In this document: piece by piece, positions 41,754-50,796 of the stretch
How the letters are laid out: the number at the start of each line of letters is the position of its first letter
Numbering within the stretch: the stretch's first letter is position 1
Notes under the pieces: model-generated
Seen by the model: the letters and a program-made list of their open reading frames with translations, nothing else
Told to the model about the DNA's origin: nothing
The model's database searches: none
Assembly: GCA_947475415.1 (NCBI GenBank)
Contig: CANJLH010000003.1
Span: 290,020 to 354,019, forward strand
DNA from: Caulobacteraceae bacterium
GTDB lineage: Bacteria; Pseudomonadota; Alphaproteobacteria; Caulobacterales; Caulobacteraceae
Reading direction: 5' to 3'
Length of the DNA stretch: 64,000 nt
Position numbers and translations under genes: made by a program

Positions 41754-42863
41754 TTACCGCGCCTGGGCCAGGGCGGGTCCTTTGCGGCGGGCGGCGTCCA
41801 CGGCGCGCCCAATATCCAAGAATCCCACGCCGATGTCACCGGGCAGGCCGCGCAGCCTGCCGTCAGCCCGCGCCGACTTGAGCAGGATCTCCGCCGCGCC
41901 CTGGGCCGACAGGTCGGGCCTCGCCTCCAGGATCAGCGCCAGGGCGCCGGCCACATAGGCGGTGGCGTAGGAGGTGCCGGCGACCTGGCGGCAGAATTTG
42001 GCGTCGCAGTTGACGTATAGCTTTTCGCCCGGCGCGGTGATGTAGCGCATCCGCGTTTCGCCGGCCCGGTTGGACCATTCGGACTGCATACCCCCCGCGC
42101 CCGCCGCGCCGACCGCCACCACGGCCCTTTCGAACCGGGGATCGGCGGCGTAGCGCGCCGGCCATGTGGGGTCGGGCGCAGCTTCATTGCCCGCCGCGAT
42201 CACCGCCACAGCGCCGGCGTCGGCGACCCGCTGCAGGGCGGCCTCGAAGGTGGGGTTGAGCCGCCGCCGGCCCTCCACCGCCAGCACGATCACCTTGGCG
42301 CCCTGGCCAAGCGCATAATCGATCCCCTTGGCGAGGTCGCGGGTGCGGAAGGTGCATTCCTTCTGGCAACTGCCGTCCAGGTCCGCGCGCACCGACAGCA
42401 AGGTCGCCCCAAAGGCCACCCCCACCAGGCCGTCGCCATTCAGGGCCGCGGAAACTCCGCCGGCCACAGCCGCGCCATGCTCGGCGCCCTGGCCGTCAAC
42501 GGCGCGGGCTTCGATCAGGTCGATGGAGTCCTTGGACGCCACATTGGCCACCTCCGGCTGGGCCCATTTCAGACCCGTGTCGATCACCGCCACTGTGACG
42601 CCCTTGCCGGTGTAGCCGGCCCGAAACGCGGGCTCGGTATTGACTATCCTCACCCCCCAGCTGCGCAGATATTCCCCGGTGGTGGTCCTGGGGATCAGCA
42701 CCCGGCGGCCCGGCAGACCCGCGGCCTTCACCGGCCGAGACCAGCTGGCGTAGGCGGGCGGGTCCGGCAGCTGTTCCATGGTGGCGCAGGCGCCAAGGAT
42801 GAAGGCCGAGGCGCCGAGCGCCACTGCGGCTGCGAGGCGTTTGATGGCGCGATTTGCGATCAT
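41754..42863 (-). CDS. S8 family serine peptidase, lipoprotein
   Basis: A 369-residue secreted subtilisin-like protease. A lipoprotein signal peptide ends at the lipobox LGAC (Cys near residue 26). The catalytic triad is Asp in VAVIDTGLKW, His in AEHGAAVAGGV and Ser in VAGTSYATAYVAG. A possible disulfide pair lies in GSCQKECTF and another in NCDAKFCRQ. It would be anchored to a membrane in the periplasm. The start at 42863 (MIANRAIKRL) gives a proper signal peptide; a longer frame begins at a TTG upstream. No obvious operon link to the MFS gene beyond 18-nt spacing. Confidence 0.87.
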   Translation of the reverse strand: MIANRAIKRLAAAVALGASAFILGACATMEQLPDPPAYASWSRPVKAAGLPGRRVLIPRTTTGEYLRSWGVRIVNTEPAFRAGYTGKGVTVAVIDTGLKWAQPEVANVASKDSIDLIEARAVDGQGAEHGAAVAGGVSAALNGDGLVGVAFGATLLSVRADLDGSCQKECTFRTRDLAKGIDYALGQGAKVIVLAVEGRRRLNPTFEAALQRVADAGAVAVIAAGNEAAPDPTWPARYAADPRFERAVVAVGAAGAGGMQSEWSNRAGETRMRYITAPGEKLYVNCDAKFCRQVAGTSYATAYVAGALALILEARPDLSAQGAAEILLKSARADGRLRGLPGDIGVGFLDIGRAVDAARRKGPALAQAR

Positions 42864-42950
42864 GCGCGAGTTCCCAGGCTCAGGATGACTGAGCGTGAGC
42901 GCGCCTCGCCCGCCTGGCAACGGAAAATCAGCGTTGGTCGATCCGGGCTC

Positions 42951-43829
42951 CTATTCATCCCACCACGGATAGAAGGGCGGCATGGCCGAGGCCCTGGATT
43001 TGAAGTCCGCCGGTCGCTTCTCCAGGAACGCCTTCACGCCCTCCTTGCCGTCGCCAATGGAGGTGTAGAACATCGACAGTGAATCCACCCGATGCGCCTC
43101 CAGCGGCGAGGCCAGCGCGCTGTTCCGCTGCAGCATCTGGCGGGCAAGGGCCGTGCCCACCTGCGAACGGCCATCGGTCAGCTTGTGAGCCAGCGCCATG
43201 GCGGCGGGCACGAGGTCGTCGGGCGCATGGATTGAGCGGACGAGGCCGCCGCGTTTGGCTTCTTCGGCGTCGAACACGTCGGCGGAATAGATCCACTCCA
43301 GCGCCTGCTGCATCCCCACCAGCCTGGGCAGGAACCAACTGGAACAGGCCTCCATGGTGATACCCAGCCGGCCGAACACAAAGCCGATCCGCGCCTTCTC
43401 CGACGCCAGCCGGAAGTCGCAGGCCAGCGTCATGGTGGCGCCGATGCCGACGGCCGCGCCATTGATCGCGGCGATCACCGGCTTGGGACAATCGTAGATG
43501 GCCAGCGTCACCTTGCCGCCCGTGTCGCGAACGCCGGCCTCGATCGCCGGGTCATGCAGCCGATCTCGCATGTCGGCGTTGGTGGGCGTTTGGGTCTCGT
43601 CCAGGCCGAACACATTGCCGCCCACCGACAGGTCCATGCCCGCGCAGAACGCCTTGCCTGCCCCAGTCAGCACCACCGCTGCGGCCGAATCATCGGCGCC
43701 GGCCTGGGCGAACACCGCCGCCAGGTCCGCGGCCATCTGCACGGTGAAGGCGTTGAGGTTGTCGGGGCGGTTGAGCGTGACGACGGCGATCGCGTCCTCC
43801 ACCGCATAGGTCAAGGTCGAATAGGTCAT
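42951..43829 (-). CDS. Enoyl-CoA hydratase/isomerase family protein
   Basis: A 292-residue crotonase-fold enzyme: VVTLNRPDNLNAFTVQM near residue 15, GAGKAFCAGMDLS (oxyanion-hole strand), AINGAAVGIGATMTLACDFRLAS and FGRLGITMEACSSWFLPRLVG. The C-terminus LEKRPADFKSRASAMPPFYPWWDE is typical of the hydratase-like family next to acyl-CoA genes. The insertion NVFGLDETQTPTNADMRDRLHD is larger than in FadB-type hydratases. It hydrates or isomerises enoyl-CoA. Divergent from the second hydratase at 43907. Confidence 0.87.
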   Translation of the reverse strand: MTYSTLTYAVEDAIAVVTLNRPDNLNAFTVQMAADLAAVFAQAGADDSAAAVVLTGAGKAFCAGMDLSVGGNVFGLDETQTPTNADMRDRLHDPAIEAGVRDTGGKVTLAIYDCPKPVIAAINGAAVGIGATMTLACDFRLASEKARIGFVFGRLGITMEACSSWFLPRLVGMQQALEWIYSADVFDAEEAKRGGLVRSIHAPDDLVPAAMALAHKLTDGRSQVGTALARQMLQRNSALASPLEAHRVDSLSMFYTSIGDGKEGVKAFLEKRPADFKSRASAMPPFYPWWDE

Positions 43830-43906
43830 GGCGGCCGGCTCCCAGGGTTGTAACGTCACGCCTAGAGGCCTTCGATGGGCCTGACAACCGGACTGGAGGC
43901 GGCGAG

Positions 43907-44671
43907 ATGGCGGATACAAAGGTAGTGCTCTGTGAAGTTCAGCACGGCGTCGCCGTCGTCACCCTCAATCGCCCGGAGCGGCGCAATGGCATGGCGGGGG
44001 CCATGCTGGAGCAGCTTTACGACCACCTCACACGGCTAAGCGAAGATGACAGCGTGGCGGTCGTCATCCTGCGCGGGGCGGGAAACGACTTCTGCGTCGG
44101 TGCCGACATCAAGGAGATCCCCGATGGGCCCTCCAACCAGGATCACCGCCGGGTGGCTCGCCTCTACCATATCGCCACACTTCTGCATGAGATGCGCAAA
44201 CCCACCATCGCCGCCATCGACGGGGGTTGCGCGGGCGCCGGACTGGGGTGGGCTGCGGCCAGCGATTTCCGCTTCGCCAGCGACCGGGCGGTGTTCAACA
44301 CCGCGTTCCTGGCGGTCGGCGTGGCCGGCGACATGGGCACGGCCTGGTCCCTGGCCCAGGCCGTGGGGCCGTCGCGGGCCCGCGAACTGATGTACTTTCC
44401 CGGCAAGTTCAGCGCCGCGGAGGCGCTGACCTTCGGCCTGGTCACCCGCCTGTTTCCCCGCGAGACCTTGCACGCGGAGACCCTGGAGCTGGCCCGTGAA
44501 CTGGCCGGGCGGTCCCGCGGCGCGGTGGAGGCGATAAAGGACAATTTCCTTTCCGCCGAACGACTCAGCCTGCGCGATTATGTCTCCGTCGAGGGCGCCC
44601 GCCACGGCTATTTGGTGCAGGGCCCCGACGCCGCGGCGGGGTTCCGGGCGTTTGTGGATGGCAAGCGCTAG
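43907..44671 (+). CDS. Enoyl-CoA hydratase/isomerase family protein
   Basis: A 254-residue crotonase-fold protein: VVTLNRPERRNGMAGAMLEQL, RGAGNDFCVGADIKEIP and AIDGGCAGAGLGWAAASDFRFAS with VGVAGDMGTAWSLAQAVG. The second catalytic glutamate position is occupied by Asp in AGDMG, as in some isomerase-like members, so hydration activity is less certain. ATG at 43907. Convergent with the quinone oxidoreductase (7-nt gap). Substrate unknown. Confidence 0.87.
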   Translation: MADTKVVLCEVQHGVAVVTLNRPERRNGMAGAMLEQLYDHLTRLSEDDSVAVVILRGAGNDFCVGADIKEIPDGPSNQDHRRVARLYHIATLLHEMRKPTIAAIDGGCAGAGLGWAAASDFRFASDRAVFNTAFLAVGVAGDMGTAWSLAQAVGPSRARELMYFPGKFSAAEALTFGLVTRLFPRETLHAETLELARELAGRSRGAVEAIKDNFLSAERLSLRDYVSVEGARHGYLVQGPDAAAGFRAFVDGKR

Positions 44672-44678
44672 GCGCCGA

Positions 44679-45662
44679 CTATCCCTCCGACACCTCCAGC
44701 ACGACCCGTCCGGCCAGTTCGCCCTTCGCCACCGTCTGCATGGCCTCGGCGAACTGCGCGAAGGGATAGCGCCGCGCAATCATCGGCTTGAGCTTGCCCT
44801 GCTCGTATAGCGCCAGCACCGCCTGGATGTTGGCCGCTGAGGTCTCAGGCTCGAAGATGCCGAACTGGCGGATGTCGACGCCGCGCAGGTCCGCACCCTT
44901 CAGAAGCGCCAGATTGACCGGCAGCCTGGGGATCTCGCCGGCGGCGAAACCGATCACCAGATGGCGGCCCTTCCAGCCTAAGGACCTGAACGCCGCCTCG
45001 GTGGCGGGGCCGCCGACGGGGTCCACCACCACGTCGACTCCCTTGTTGTCGGTGAGCGCCTTCAGCCGGTCGCGGTAATCAGCGGCGCGGTTATCCACGG
45101 CGTGGTCGGCGCCGGCCTTCAGCGTCAGGGCGCGCTTGGCCTCGCTGGAGGCTGCGGCGATCACCTTGGCGCCCAGGGCCTTGGCGATCTGGATGGCGGC
45201 GATGCCCACCGCCCCGGCGGCGCCCAACACCAACACAGTCTCGCCGGGCTGAAGCTGGCCTCGCTGGACCAGCGCATAGTAGGAGGTAGCGTAGCTGACC
45301 CGGAATACGGCGCCGTCCTCGAAGGTCATCGCTGGCGGCAGTTTCAGCGGTCCAGCCTCCGGCACGACCGTGTACTCGCACATCGACCCCACCAGCCCCG
45401 AGGCCGAGACCTTGTCGCCAAGCTTCAGCCGGGTGACGCCCTCGCCCAGCTTGTCGATCACGCCGCAGTATTCAGTGCCCGGCGTGAACGGCAGCGCGGG
45501 CTTGAGCTGATAGCCGCCAGCGGCCGTGAGCACGTCGACGAAGCTCACCCCAACCCGGCGCACAGCGATGCGCACCTCGCCGGGACCGGGCTCAGGCGTC
45601 GGCAACTCCTCGATGGCGAAACTTTCTGGGGGCCCGAAGGCGTGGGCGACGACGGCGCGCAT
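44679..45662 (-). CDS. NADPH:quinone oxidoreductase family (zinc-independent MDR)
   Basis: A 327-residue medium-chain reductase. The N-terminal GroES-like domain has PGTEYCGVIDKLGEGV; the Rossmann loop is VLVLGAAGAVGIAAIQIAKALGAKVIAAASS. No zinc-binding Cys/His set is visible, matching QOR/Qor2 enzymes that reduce quinones or enoyl groups with NADPH. The ATG overlaps the upstream SDR stop by 1 nt (TGATG), giving a three-gene leftward operon SDR-SDR-QOR. Confidence 0.88.
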   Translation of the reverse strand: MRAVVAHAFGPPESFAIEELPTPEPGPGEVRIAVRRVGVSFVDVLTAAGGYQLKPALPFTPGTEYCGVIDKLGEGVTRLKLGDKVSASGLVGSMCEYTVVPEAGPLKLPPAMTFEDGAVFRVSYATSYYALVQRGQLQPGETVLVLGAAGAVGIAAIQIAKALGAKVIAAASSEAKRALTLKAGADHAVDNRAADYRDRLKALTDNKGVDVVVDPVGGPATEAAFRSLGWKGRHLVIGFAAGEIPRLPVNLALLKGADLRGVDIRQFGIFEPETSAANIQAVLALYEQGKLKPMIARRYPFAQFAEAMQTVAKGELAGRVVLEVSEG

Positions 45663-46387
45663 CAGTTTCCTCCGCTGGCGACGATTTCGTGGCTGGTCAC
45701 CCAGCGGGCGTCATCGCTGGCCAGGAACGCCACCACGTCAGCGATGTCCTCCGGTCGTCCCATCCGGCCTAGCGGCACGGTGGCCACCGAGCGGGCCTTC
45801 CGCTCATCGCTCATGTAGGCGATCAGGTCGGTGTCGACGATGCCTGGCACCACCGAATTCACGGTGATCCGGCGCGGTGCGAATTCGGGCGCCCAATTGC
45901 GGGTCAAAGCCTCCACCGCGCTTTTGGACGCGGCGTAGGTCGCCAGACCCGCCATGCGCACCCGGGTGGTCGTCGACGAGATGTTGATGATCCGCCCCCC
46001 GTCCCGCAGCAGGCTCGAGGCGGCCTTGGTGACAAAGAACGTGCCGCGGGTGTTGAGCGCAAAGATCGCGTCGAACATCTCCGGCGTGGTCTCGGCCAGC
46101 GGCGCCGACCCCCCGCGCCCGGCGTTGTTGACCAGGATATCCAGATGGCCGATCCGGCGGCTGATCTCGGCGAACATGGTGTCGATCTGCGCAAGATCGG
46201 TGATGTCGGCCTTCACCGCGAAGGCCTCGCCGCCGATTTCCGCCGCCAGGGCCTCCGCCTCGGCCGCGGCGCGGGAGTAGTTGCAGATCACCTGCGCGCC
46301 GTCGCGGGCCAGCCGGCGCGCGATCCCGGCGCCGATACCGCGCCCGGCGCCGGTGACTAGCGCGGCCTTACCCGAGAGGTCGCCCAT
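45662..46387 (-). CDS. SDR family oxidoreductase (FabG-like)
   Basis: A 241-residue classical SDR: VTGAGRGIGAGIARRL at 12-27, LVNNAGRGG near 86, SSTTTRV with the catalytic Ser, and YAASK near residue 150. The C-terminus WVTSHEIVASGGN differs slightly from the usual TGxxxxxDGG. It is probably a beta-hydroxyacyl or ketone reductase/dehydrogenase. Its start overlaps the upstream SDR stop (TGATG) and its stop overlaps the QOR start, so the three products are made together. Confidence 0.87.
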   Translation of the reverse strand: MGDLSGKAALVTGAGRGIGAGIARRLARDGAQVICNYSRAAAEAEALAAEIGGEAFAVKADITDLAQIDTMFAEISRRIGHLDILVNNAGRGGSAPLAETTPEMFDAIFALNTRGTFFVTKAASSLLRDGGRIINISSTTTRVRMAGLATYAASKSAVEALTRNWAPEFAPRRITVNSVVPGIVDTDLIAYMSDERKARSVATVPLGRMGRPEDIADVVAFLASDDARWVTSHEIVASGGN

Positions 46388-47283
46388 CAGGAGTCGGCCT
46401 TATCACGATCGGACTGCTCCTTGCGCAGCCGGTCGAAGCGATCGCGCACCACCTCGAACTCCGGCATGCCCAGTCCGTAGCGGCGCAACCAGTTGGCGCC
46501 GTCCAGCACCATGGTGTGACCCGACAGGTAGGCGGCATAGGGCGAGCACATGTAGGTGGCGGCCCAGCCGAGTTCATGGGCTTCGCCCACCCGCCCGGCG
46601 GGAACGGTTTCACCGCCGCGCGGCGGGCCAGCCGACATGCCCAGCGCATGGGCCGAGCGGTCCTGGGCGGGGAACAGGCCGGGCGCCAGGCAGTTGACCC
46701 GGATGTTGTCGGGCGCCCACTCCACCGCCAGCGACTGTGTGAGGTTGGTAACGCCCGCCTTGGCCGCCGCCGAGTGGGAGGCCACCGGCCCGCCGGTCCA
46801 GGCGTAGGTGGCGCCGATGTTGAGGATCGCACCGCCCTCCTCGCGGGCCATGCAGCGGCGTGCGAACTCGCTGGAGCAGTAGAACGTGCCGTTCAGCACG
46901 ATGTTGATCACCGCGTTCCAGGCGTTGGGGCTCATCCGTTCGGCCGGTACGCCGAAGTTTCCGGCGGCGTTGTTGATCAGGATCGAGATCGGGCCGAGGG
47001 CAGCCTCGGTTTCGTTGAAGGACTTGACGATGGACTCCGGGCTGCGGACGTCCACTTCGGTCCCGAAGGCCTTGCCGCCGATCTCCTCGATCTCGGCCAC
47101 GCCGCGGGCGCGGTGCTCAGGGTCGCGGCTGGCGATGGCCACCATTGCGCCGGCGCGGGCGAATTCGATGGCGATGGCCTTGCCCAGGCCGGTGCCGCCG
47201 CCGGTGACATAGGCGGTCTGGCCCGCAAAGGTATCCGATGGCAGCATACGGGCGCCCAGCGCTGGTGGTCTCTGTAGGGGCAT
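46387..47283 (-). CDS. SDR family oxidoreductase, 2,4-dienoyl-CoA reductase-like
   Basis: A 298-residue SDR: YVTGGGTGLGKAIAIEFARAG, LINNAAGNFGVPAERM, and the segment AILNIGATYAWTGGPVASHSAAAKAG, in which the catalytic Tyr is replaced and the Lys sits in the SAAAK sequence. This pattern, with NNAAGNF, is that of 2,4-dienoyl-CoA reductases (DECR/PDCR), which lack the SDR tyrosine. Such enzymes reduce dienoyl-CoA during unsaturated fatty acid oxidation. It is the first gene of the SDR-SDR-QOR operon with GGGAGAG upstream; a start at residue 13 is possible. Confidence 0.82.
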   Translation of the reverse strand: MPLQRPPALGARMLPSDTFAGQTAYVTGGGTGLGKAIAIEFARAGAMVAIASRDPEHRARGVAEIEEIGGKAFGTEVDVRSPESIVKSFNETEAALGPISILINNAAGNFGVPAERMSPNAWNAVINIVLNGTFYCSSEFARRCMAREEGGAILNIGATYAWTGGPVASHSAAAKAGVTNLTQSLAVEWAPDNIRVNCLAPGLFPAQDRSAHALGMSAGPPRGGETVPAGRVGEAHELGWAATYMCSPYAAYLSGHTMVLDGANWLRRYGLGMPEFEVVRDRFDRLRKEQSDRDKADS

Positions 47284-47448
47284 GTCCAGGTCTCTCCCGA
47301 TGGCTCAGCGTCATTAAGAACGCGCTTCGCCCACACCGCTAAGGGCATAGGTGATACGGGTCAATTCGACGGCGTCGGTTGTCATCCGCACCAGCTATTC
47401 ATCGAAGGATTAGGCGATGAGACCACGGCATCGTCGCCCCATCCCGCC
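47284..47448. other. Short intergenic stretch of 165 nt
   Basis: This is the probable promoter zone of the SDR-SDR-QOR operon. I see no repeat, hairpin or reading frame worth naming. Confidence 0.4.
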
Positions 47449-48501
47449 TCAGCCGGAACGTTCGTTAAGGCCGTAGCCCACGTCGCCATCGTCCCACACA
47501 TAGCGCGCGATCGACTGCTTCATCAGCCGGTGAGCCTGCGGGTTCCAGCCGTACTGGATCGGCGCATGGCTGCCCCAGGCCTGCATTTGCCACCAGAACG
47601 CGCGTGCGTCGGCGCCGGTGATACGGCGCAGCCCCAGTTCGTCGCAGGCCAGTTCAAAGACCAGGCTCGTCTTGGCAGGGTCGCGATCCAGGTGCGGCAG
47701 GCTGAGAACCCGAGCCGGATACATGCGGCTGTTCTCGAAAATGAAGCCCTCGGTGTGCTCGTAGCCCCCACCCTCGCGGGTGAACATGGTGACGCCGAAC
47801 CCGCGGCCGGTCTTGGGGAAATAGCCCTCCGCCCAGGTGTGGTGGACCATGCCGGCGGTGTCGCGCACGCCGCGCACATGGCCGCGCAACCCCACCCCCT
47901 TGAAGGCGTATGTCCTGCCCTCGAAGTCGATGGTTCCCTCGGCTTCGATTAGCTGGTCGTAGCGGTAGGCGAGCGGCGTGAATCCGGTGGTCAGGCTGTT
48001 GGCGAACCAGCGGCCGACCTTCTGTTGCAGGGTCTGGCGAGACTCCGGCAGCAAGGCGCCGTTGATCCATAACGGCCCGGCCATGCGGACGGTCGCCTGA
48101 AGATTGACCGTCGCCGTCGGCGTCATGTCGGCCACCGTGCGCGAGGCCTGCTCCTGGTCGGAGGTGACGAAAACCGGCCCGTTTTCAACCGCACAGGACC
48201 ACTGTTGGAACGGCAGTTGGCAGTGCAGCTTCACATAGGCGCTGGAGGGCCTGGCCTTGTCCGAGAACCGGCCCGGCGAGCCGTGGTTGGCGCGCAGGAT
48301 GCGGCCGTCCGGCAGGAAGATGGTGACCGAGGAATCCATCTCCCCGCCGGTGGCGCGCGGGTGGAGGTTGAAGCCGATGTTCGCATCGCCGTCATAGAGC
48401 CAGATGTTGAAGGTCTCGACACAGGCCGGATCCTGCGGCAACGGCGCCGTTAGCGCATAGTCATCCTCGGGCGAGAGCCGTAGGTCAGCGGGATGGAACA
48501 T
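47449..48501 (-). CDS. Conserved hypothetical protein, 350 residues
   Basis: I do not recognise a characterised family. The protein is soluble and rich in beta strands with many aromatic residues, with no signal peptide or membrane segment. Segments such as ETFNIWLYDGDANIGFNLHPRA, GPLWINGALLPESRQ and FEGRTYAFKGVGLRGHVRG suggest two beta-sandwich lipocalin-like halves. It resembles proteins of unknown function found beside acyl-CoA genes (DUF7064/7065-type, by memory only). It precedes the SDR operon on the same strand and is 15 nt downstream of the VOC gene, so it is likely part of the same catabolic locus. Confidence 0.65.
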   Translation of the reverse strand: MFHPADLRLSPEDDYALTAPLPQDPACVETFNIWLYDGDANIGFNLHPRATGGEMDSSVTIFLPDGRILRANHGSPGRFSDKARPSSAYVKLHCQLPFQQWSCAVENGPVFVTSDQEQASRTVADMTPTATVNLQATVRMAGPLWINGALLPESRQTLQQKVGRWFANSLTTGFTPLAYRYDQLIEAEGTIDFEGRTYAFKGVGLRGHVRGVRDTAGMVHHTWAEGYFPKTGRGFGVTMFTREGGGYEHTEGFIFENSRMYPARVLSLPHLDRDPAKTSLVFELACDELGLRRITGADARAFWWQMQAWGSHAPIQYGWNPQAHRLMKQSIARYVWDDGDVGYGLNERSG

Positions 48502-48516
48502 GGGGCCGTCTCCCTA

Positions 48517-48888
48517 TCAACCGAACTTATAGGCGCAGAGCTTGTTGCCATCCAGGTCGCGGAAATAGGCGAAATAGGCCGCGCCGCCGCCGCGTACGCC
48601 GGGCGCGCCTTCGTCGGCGCCGCCGAGCGCCAGGGCCTTGGCGTGCAGGGCGTCGATATGCGCCTGGCTGTCGAGGCCCAGGCCGATCATGCTGCCGTTT
48701 CCGACTGTGGCGGCCTTCTCGTCGTATGGCTTCAGCACGCCGAACATATCGCCGCCCGGACTGCGCCAGATGCGCCCGCCGCGGGGATGGTCGAAGGCCT
48801 TGCCCCAGCCGGCCACGGCCATCAGCTCGTCATAGAAGGCCACGGCCTTCTCCACATTGTTGGTTCCCACAGTCGCGTAGCCGGCCAT
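48517..48888 (-). CDS. VOC family (glyoxalase/bleomycin resistance-like) protein
   Basis: A 123-residue vicinal oxygen chelate protein: YATVGTNNVEKAVAFYDELM at the start, GGRIWRSPGGDMFGVLKPY, and the C-terminal AYFAYFRDLDGNKLCAYKFG. The D-x-DGN-x-L-x-x-Y tail is typical of glyoxalase-like members. It is likely a small metal-dependent lyase, isomerase or binding protein; the metal ligands are incomplete, so catalysis is uncertain. On the same strand as the 350-residue unknown, 15 nt away. Confidence 0.85.
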   Translation of the reverse strand: MAGYATVGTNNVEKAVAFYDELMAVAGWGKAFDHPRGGRIWRSPGGDMFGVLKPYDEKAATVGNGSMIGLGLDSQAHIDALHAKALALGGADEGAPGVRGGGAAYFAYFRDLDGNKLCAYKFG

Positions 48889-48984
48889 GTCCGTTCTCCC
48901 TGATGCTGGTCGCTGAAGAGTGCGCTGGTGGCGGACACTCGCGGTGACCTTAGCCCGGCTCTGCGACGCAGGGGAATGCGGAAT

Positions 48985-49545
48985 TCAGGTTATGGGCGCC
49001 GTTTCCGGCTTGGCTTCCTCAAGGCGGCCCCAGGCCACACGCCGCCAGGCCCGTTCGTGCAGGTAGTAGAGAAATATCTTTGTCACGACCTCCGCGGTGG
49101 CGATCATGCCCGAGACGCTGAAGTCGCGGGTGAACAGAAAGCTGAGGCCAAAGGTGTCCAGGCTGCCGACCACCCGCCATGTGATCGCCTTGACCAGGGA
49201 GCGGGTGCGCGCGTTGGGCGCCCAGCGGAACAGCCGCCAGGCCCGCTCATGGAGGTAGTAAAGGATGATCTTGGTGAGGATCTCCGTCCCGGCGATGGCG
49301 AAGGCCTTGCCCGGATGACCGGTGAAGATCAGCCCCCAGAGAAAGGTGTCGGCGGTGCCGATTACCCGCCAGGTGACCGCCTTGGCTACCGCCCGGGCAT
49401 GGGAATCGACACTGCCCAGGATATTTGCGTCCAGCTTGGCCACGGTCACGTCCGGTTCGAAACCACGGAACGGGTCATGCACCGGCGCGGGGCGGCCAAG
49501 GTCGCGGCGTGTCGCATTGTCAGGTCTCCGGGAATTCCAGGCCAT
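48985..49545 (-). CDS. Duplicated DUF2061 membrane protein
   Basis: A 186-residue protein with two copies of the DUF2061 domain (about 52-105 and 115-170): AVAKAVTWRVIGTADTFLWGLIFTG and SLVKAITWRVVGSLDTFGLSFLFTR. Each is followed by a second hydrophobic helix and the near-identical tail KIILYYLHERAW or KIFLYYLHERAW. That gives four membrane segments. Function is unknown; single-domain versions occur near sulfate or respiratory genes. The internal duplication is clear in the sequence. Divergent from the acyl-CoA dehydrogenase. Confidence 0.85.
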   Translation of the reverse strand: MAWNSRRPDNATRRDLGRPAPVHDPFRGFEPDVTVAKLDANILGSVDSHARAVAKAVTWRVIGTADTFLWGLIFTGHPGKAFAIAGTEILTKIILYYLHERAWRLFRWAPNARTRSLVKAITWRVVGSLDTFGLSFLFTRDFSVSGMIATAEVVTKIFLYYLHERAWRRVAWGRLEEAKPETAPIT

Positions 49546-49616
49546 GCAGGGGCGGGGAGCTTTTTGCGCGGCGGCGGCGCGGCGTCTATAGACCTTTCCT
49601 GATACCCGGAGCAGTT

Positions 49617-50777
49617 ATGATCGATACGCCCCAGTCCTTCCCTGAAATCCGCGAGTCCGTCGCCAAGCTCTGCGCTGGCTTCCCCGGCGAGTACTGGCGC
49701 GCGCTGGACCGGGAGCGCAAGTACCCCACCGAGTTCGTTCGCGCCCTGACCGAGGCCGGCTTCCTGTCGGTGCTGATCCCAGAGGAATACGGCGGGTCAG
49801 GCCTGGGTCTCGGCGCGGCCATCGCGGTGCTGGAGGAGATTCACCGCTCGGGATGCAACGGCGGCGCCTGTCACGCCCAGATGTACACCATGGGCACCAT
49901 CCTCAAGCACGGCAACGCCGCGCAGAAGGCGGCCTATCTGCCCAAGATCGCTTCGGGCGAACTGCGATTGCAGGCCTTTGGCGTCACCGAGCCGGGCGCC
50001 GGCACCGACACCACCCGCATCTCCACCTTCGCCCGCAAGGAGGGCGACCACTATGTTGTTTCGGGCCAGAAGATCTGGATCAGCCGCGCCGAGCACTCCG
50101 ACCTTATGGTGCTGCTCTGCCGCACCACGCCCCGGGACCAGGCGGCAAAACCCTCCGACGGGATGAGCGTGTTGCTGGTCGACATGCGCCAGGCATTGGG
50201 CAACGGCCTCACCATCCGCCCGGTCCGCACCATGCTCAACCACGCCACCACCGAGCTGTTCTTCGACGGTTTGAAGGTGCCGGCCGAGAACCTGATCGGC
50301 GAGGAAGGCAAGGGGTTCAAATACATCCTCGACGGCATGAACGCCGAGCGCATCCTGATCGCCTCGGAATGCATCGGGGACGGCCGCTTCTTCATCGACC
50401 GGGCCAGCGCCTACGCCAAGGACCGGCAGGTATTCGGCCGCGCCATCGGCGAGAACCAGGGGGTGCAGTTCCCCATCGCCCGCGCCTTCGTGCAACTTTC
50501 GGCCGCGGCCCTGATGGTCGACCACGCCGCCAATCTGTTCGACACCGGCCAGCCCTGTGGCTCGGAGGCCAACATGTGCAAGATGCTGGCGTCGGAAGCC
50601 TCATGGTTCGCCGCCGACACCGCCATCCAGACCCACGGCGGCTTCGGCTTCGCCGAGGAATACGACATCGAGCGCAAGTTCCGCGAGACGCGCCTCTACC
50701 AGGTGGCGCCCATCTCCACGAACCTGATCCTCAGCCACGTGGCGACCCATGTGCTGGGGATGCCCAAGTCGTTCTGA
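49617..50777 (+). CDS. Acyl-CoA dehydrogenase family protein
   Basis: A 386-residue flavoenzyme with helical N-domain PEEYGGSGLGLGAAIAVLEEI, the FAD/substrate strand FGVTEPGAGTDTTRIST, and the C-terminal HGGFGFAEEYDIERKFRETRLYQVAPISTN. The position of the usual catalytic Glu (YEGT motif) reads YQVA, so, as in isovaleryl-type enzymes, the base may sit elsewhere. It oxidises acyl-CoA to enoyl-CoA with an ETF partner. ATG at 49617. It fits the hydratases and SDRs upstream as a beta-oxidation set. Confidence 0.88.
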   Translation: MIDTPQSFPEIRESVAKLCAGFPGEYWRALDRERKYPTEFVRALTEAGFLSVLIPEEYGGSGLGLGAAIAVLEEIHRSGCNGGACHAQMYTMGTILKHGNAAQKAAYLPKIASGELRLQAFGVTEPGAGTDTTRISTFARKEGDHYVVSGQKIWISRAEHSDLMVLLCRTTPRDQAAKPSDGMSVLLVDMRQALGNGLTIRPVRTMLNHATTELFFDGLKVPAENLIGEEGKGFKYILDGMNAERILIASECIGDGRFFIDRASAYAKDRQVFGRAIGENQGVQFPIARAFVQLSAAALMVDHAANLFDTGQPCGSEANMCKMLASEASWFAADTAIQTHGGFGFAEEYDIERKFRETRLYQVAPISTNLILSHVATHVLGMPKSF

Positions 50778-50796
50778 CGGGATCAAGACCCGACGA

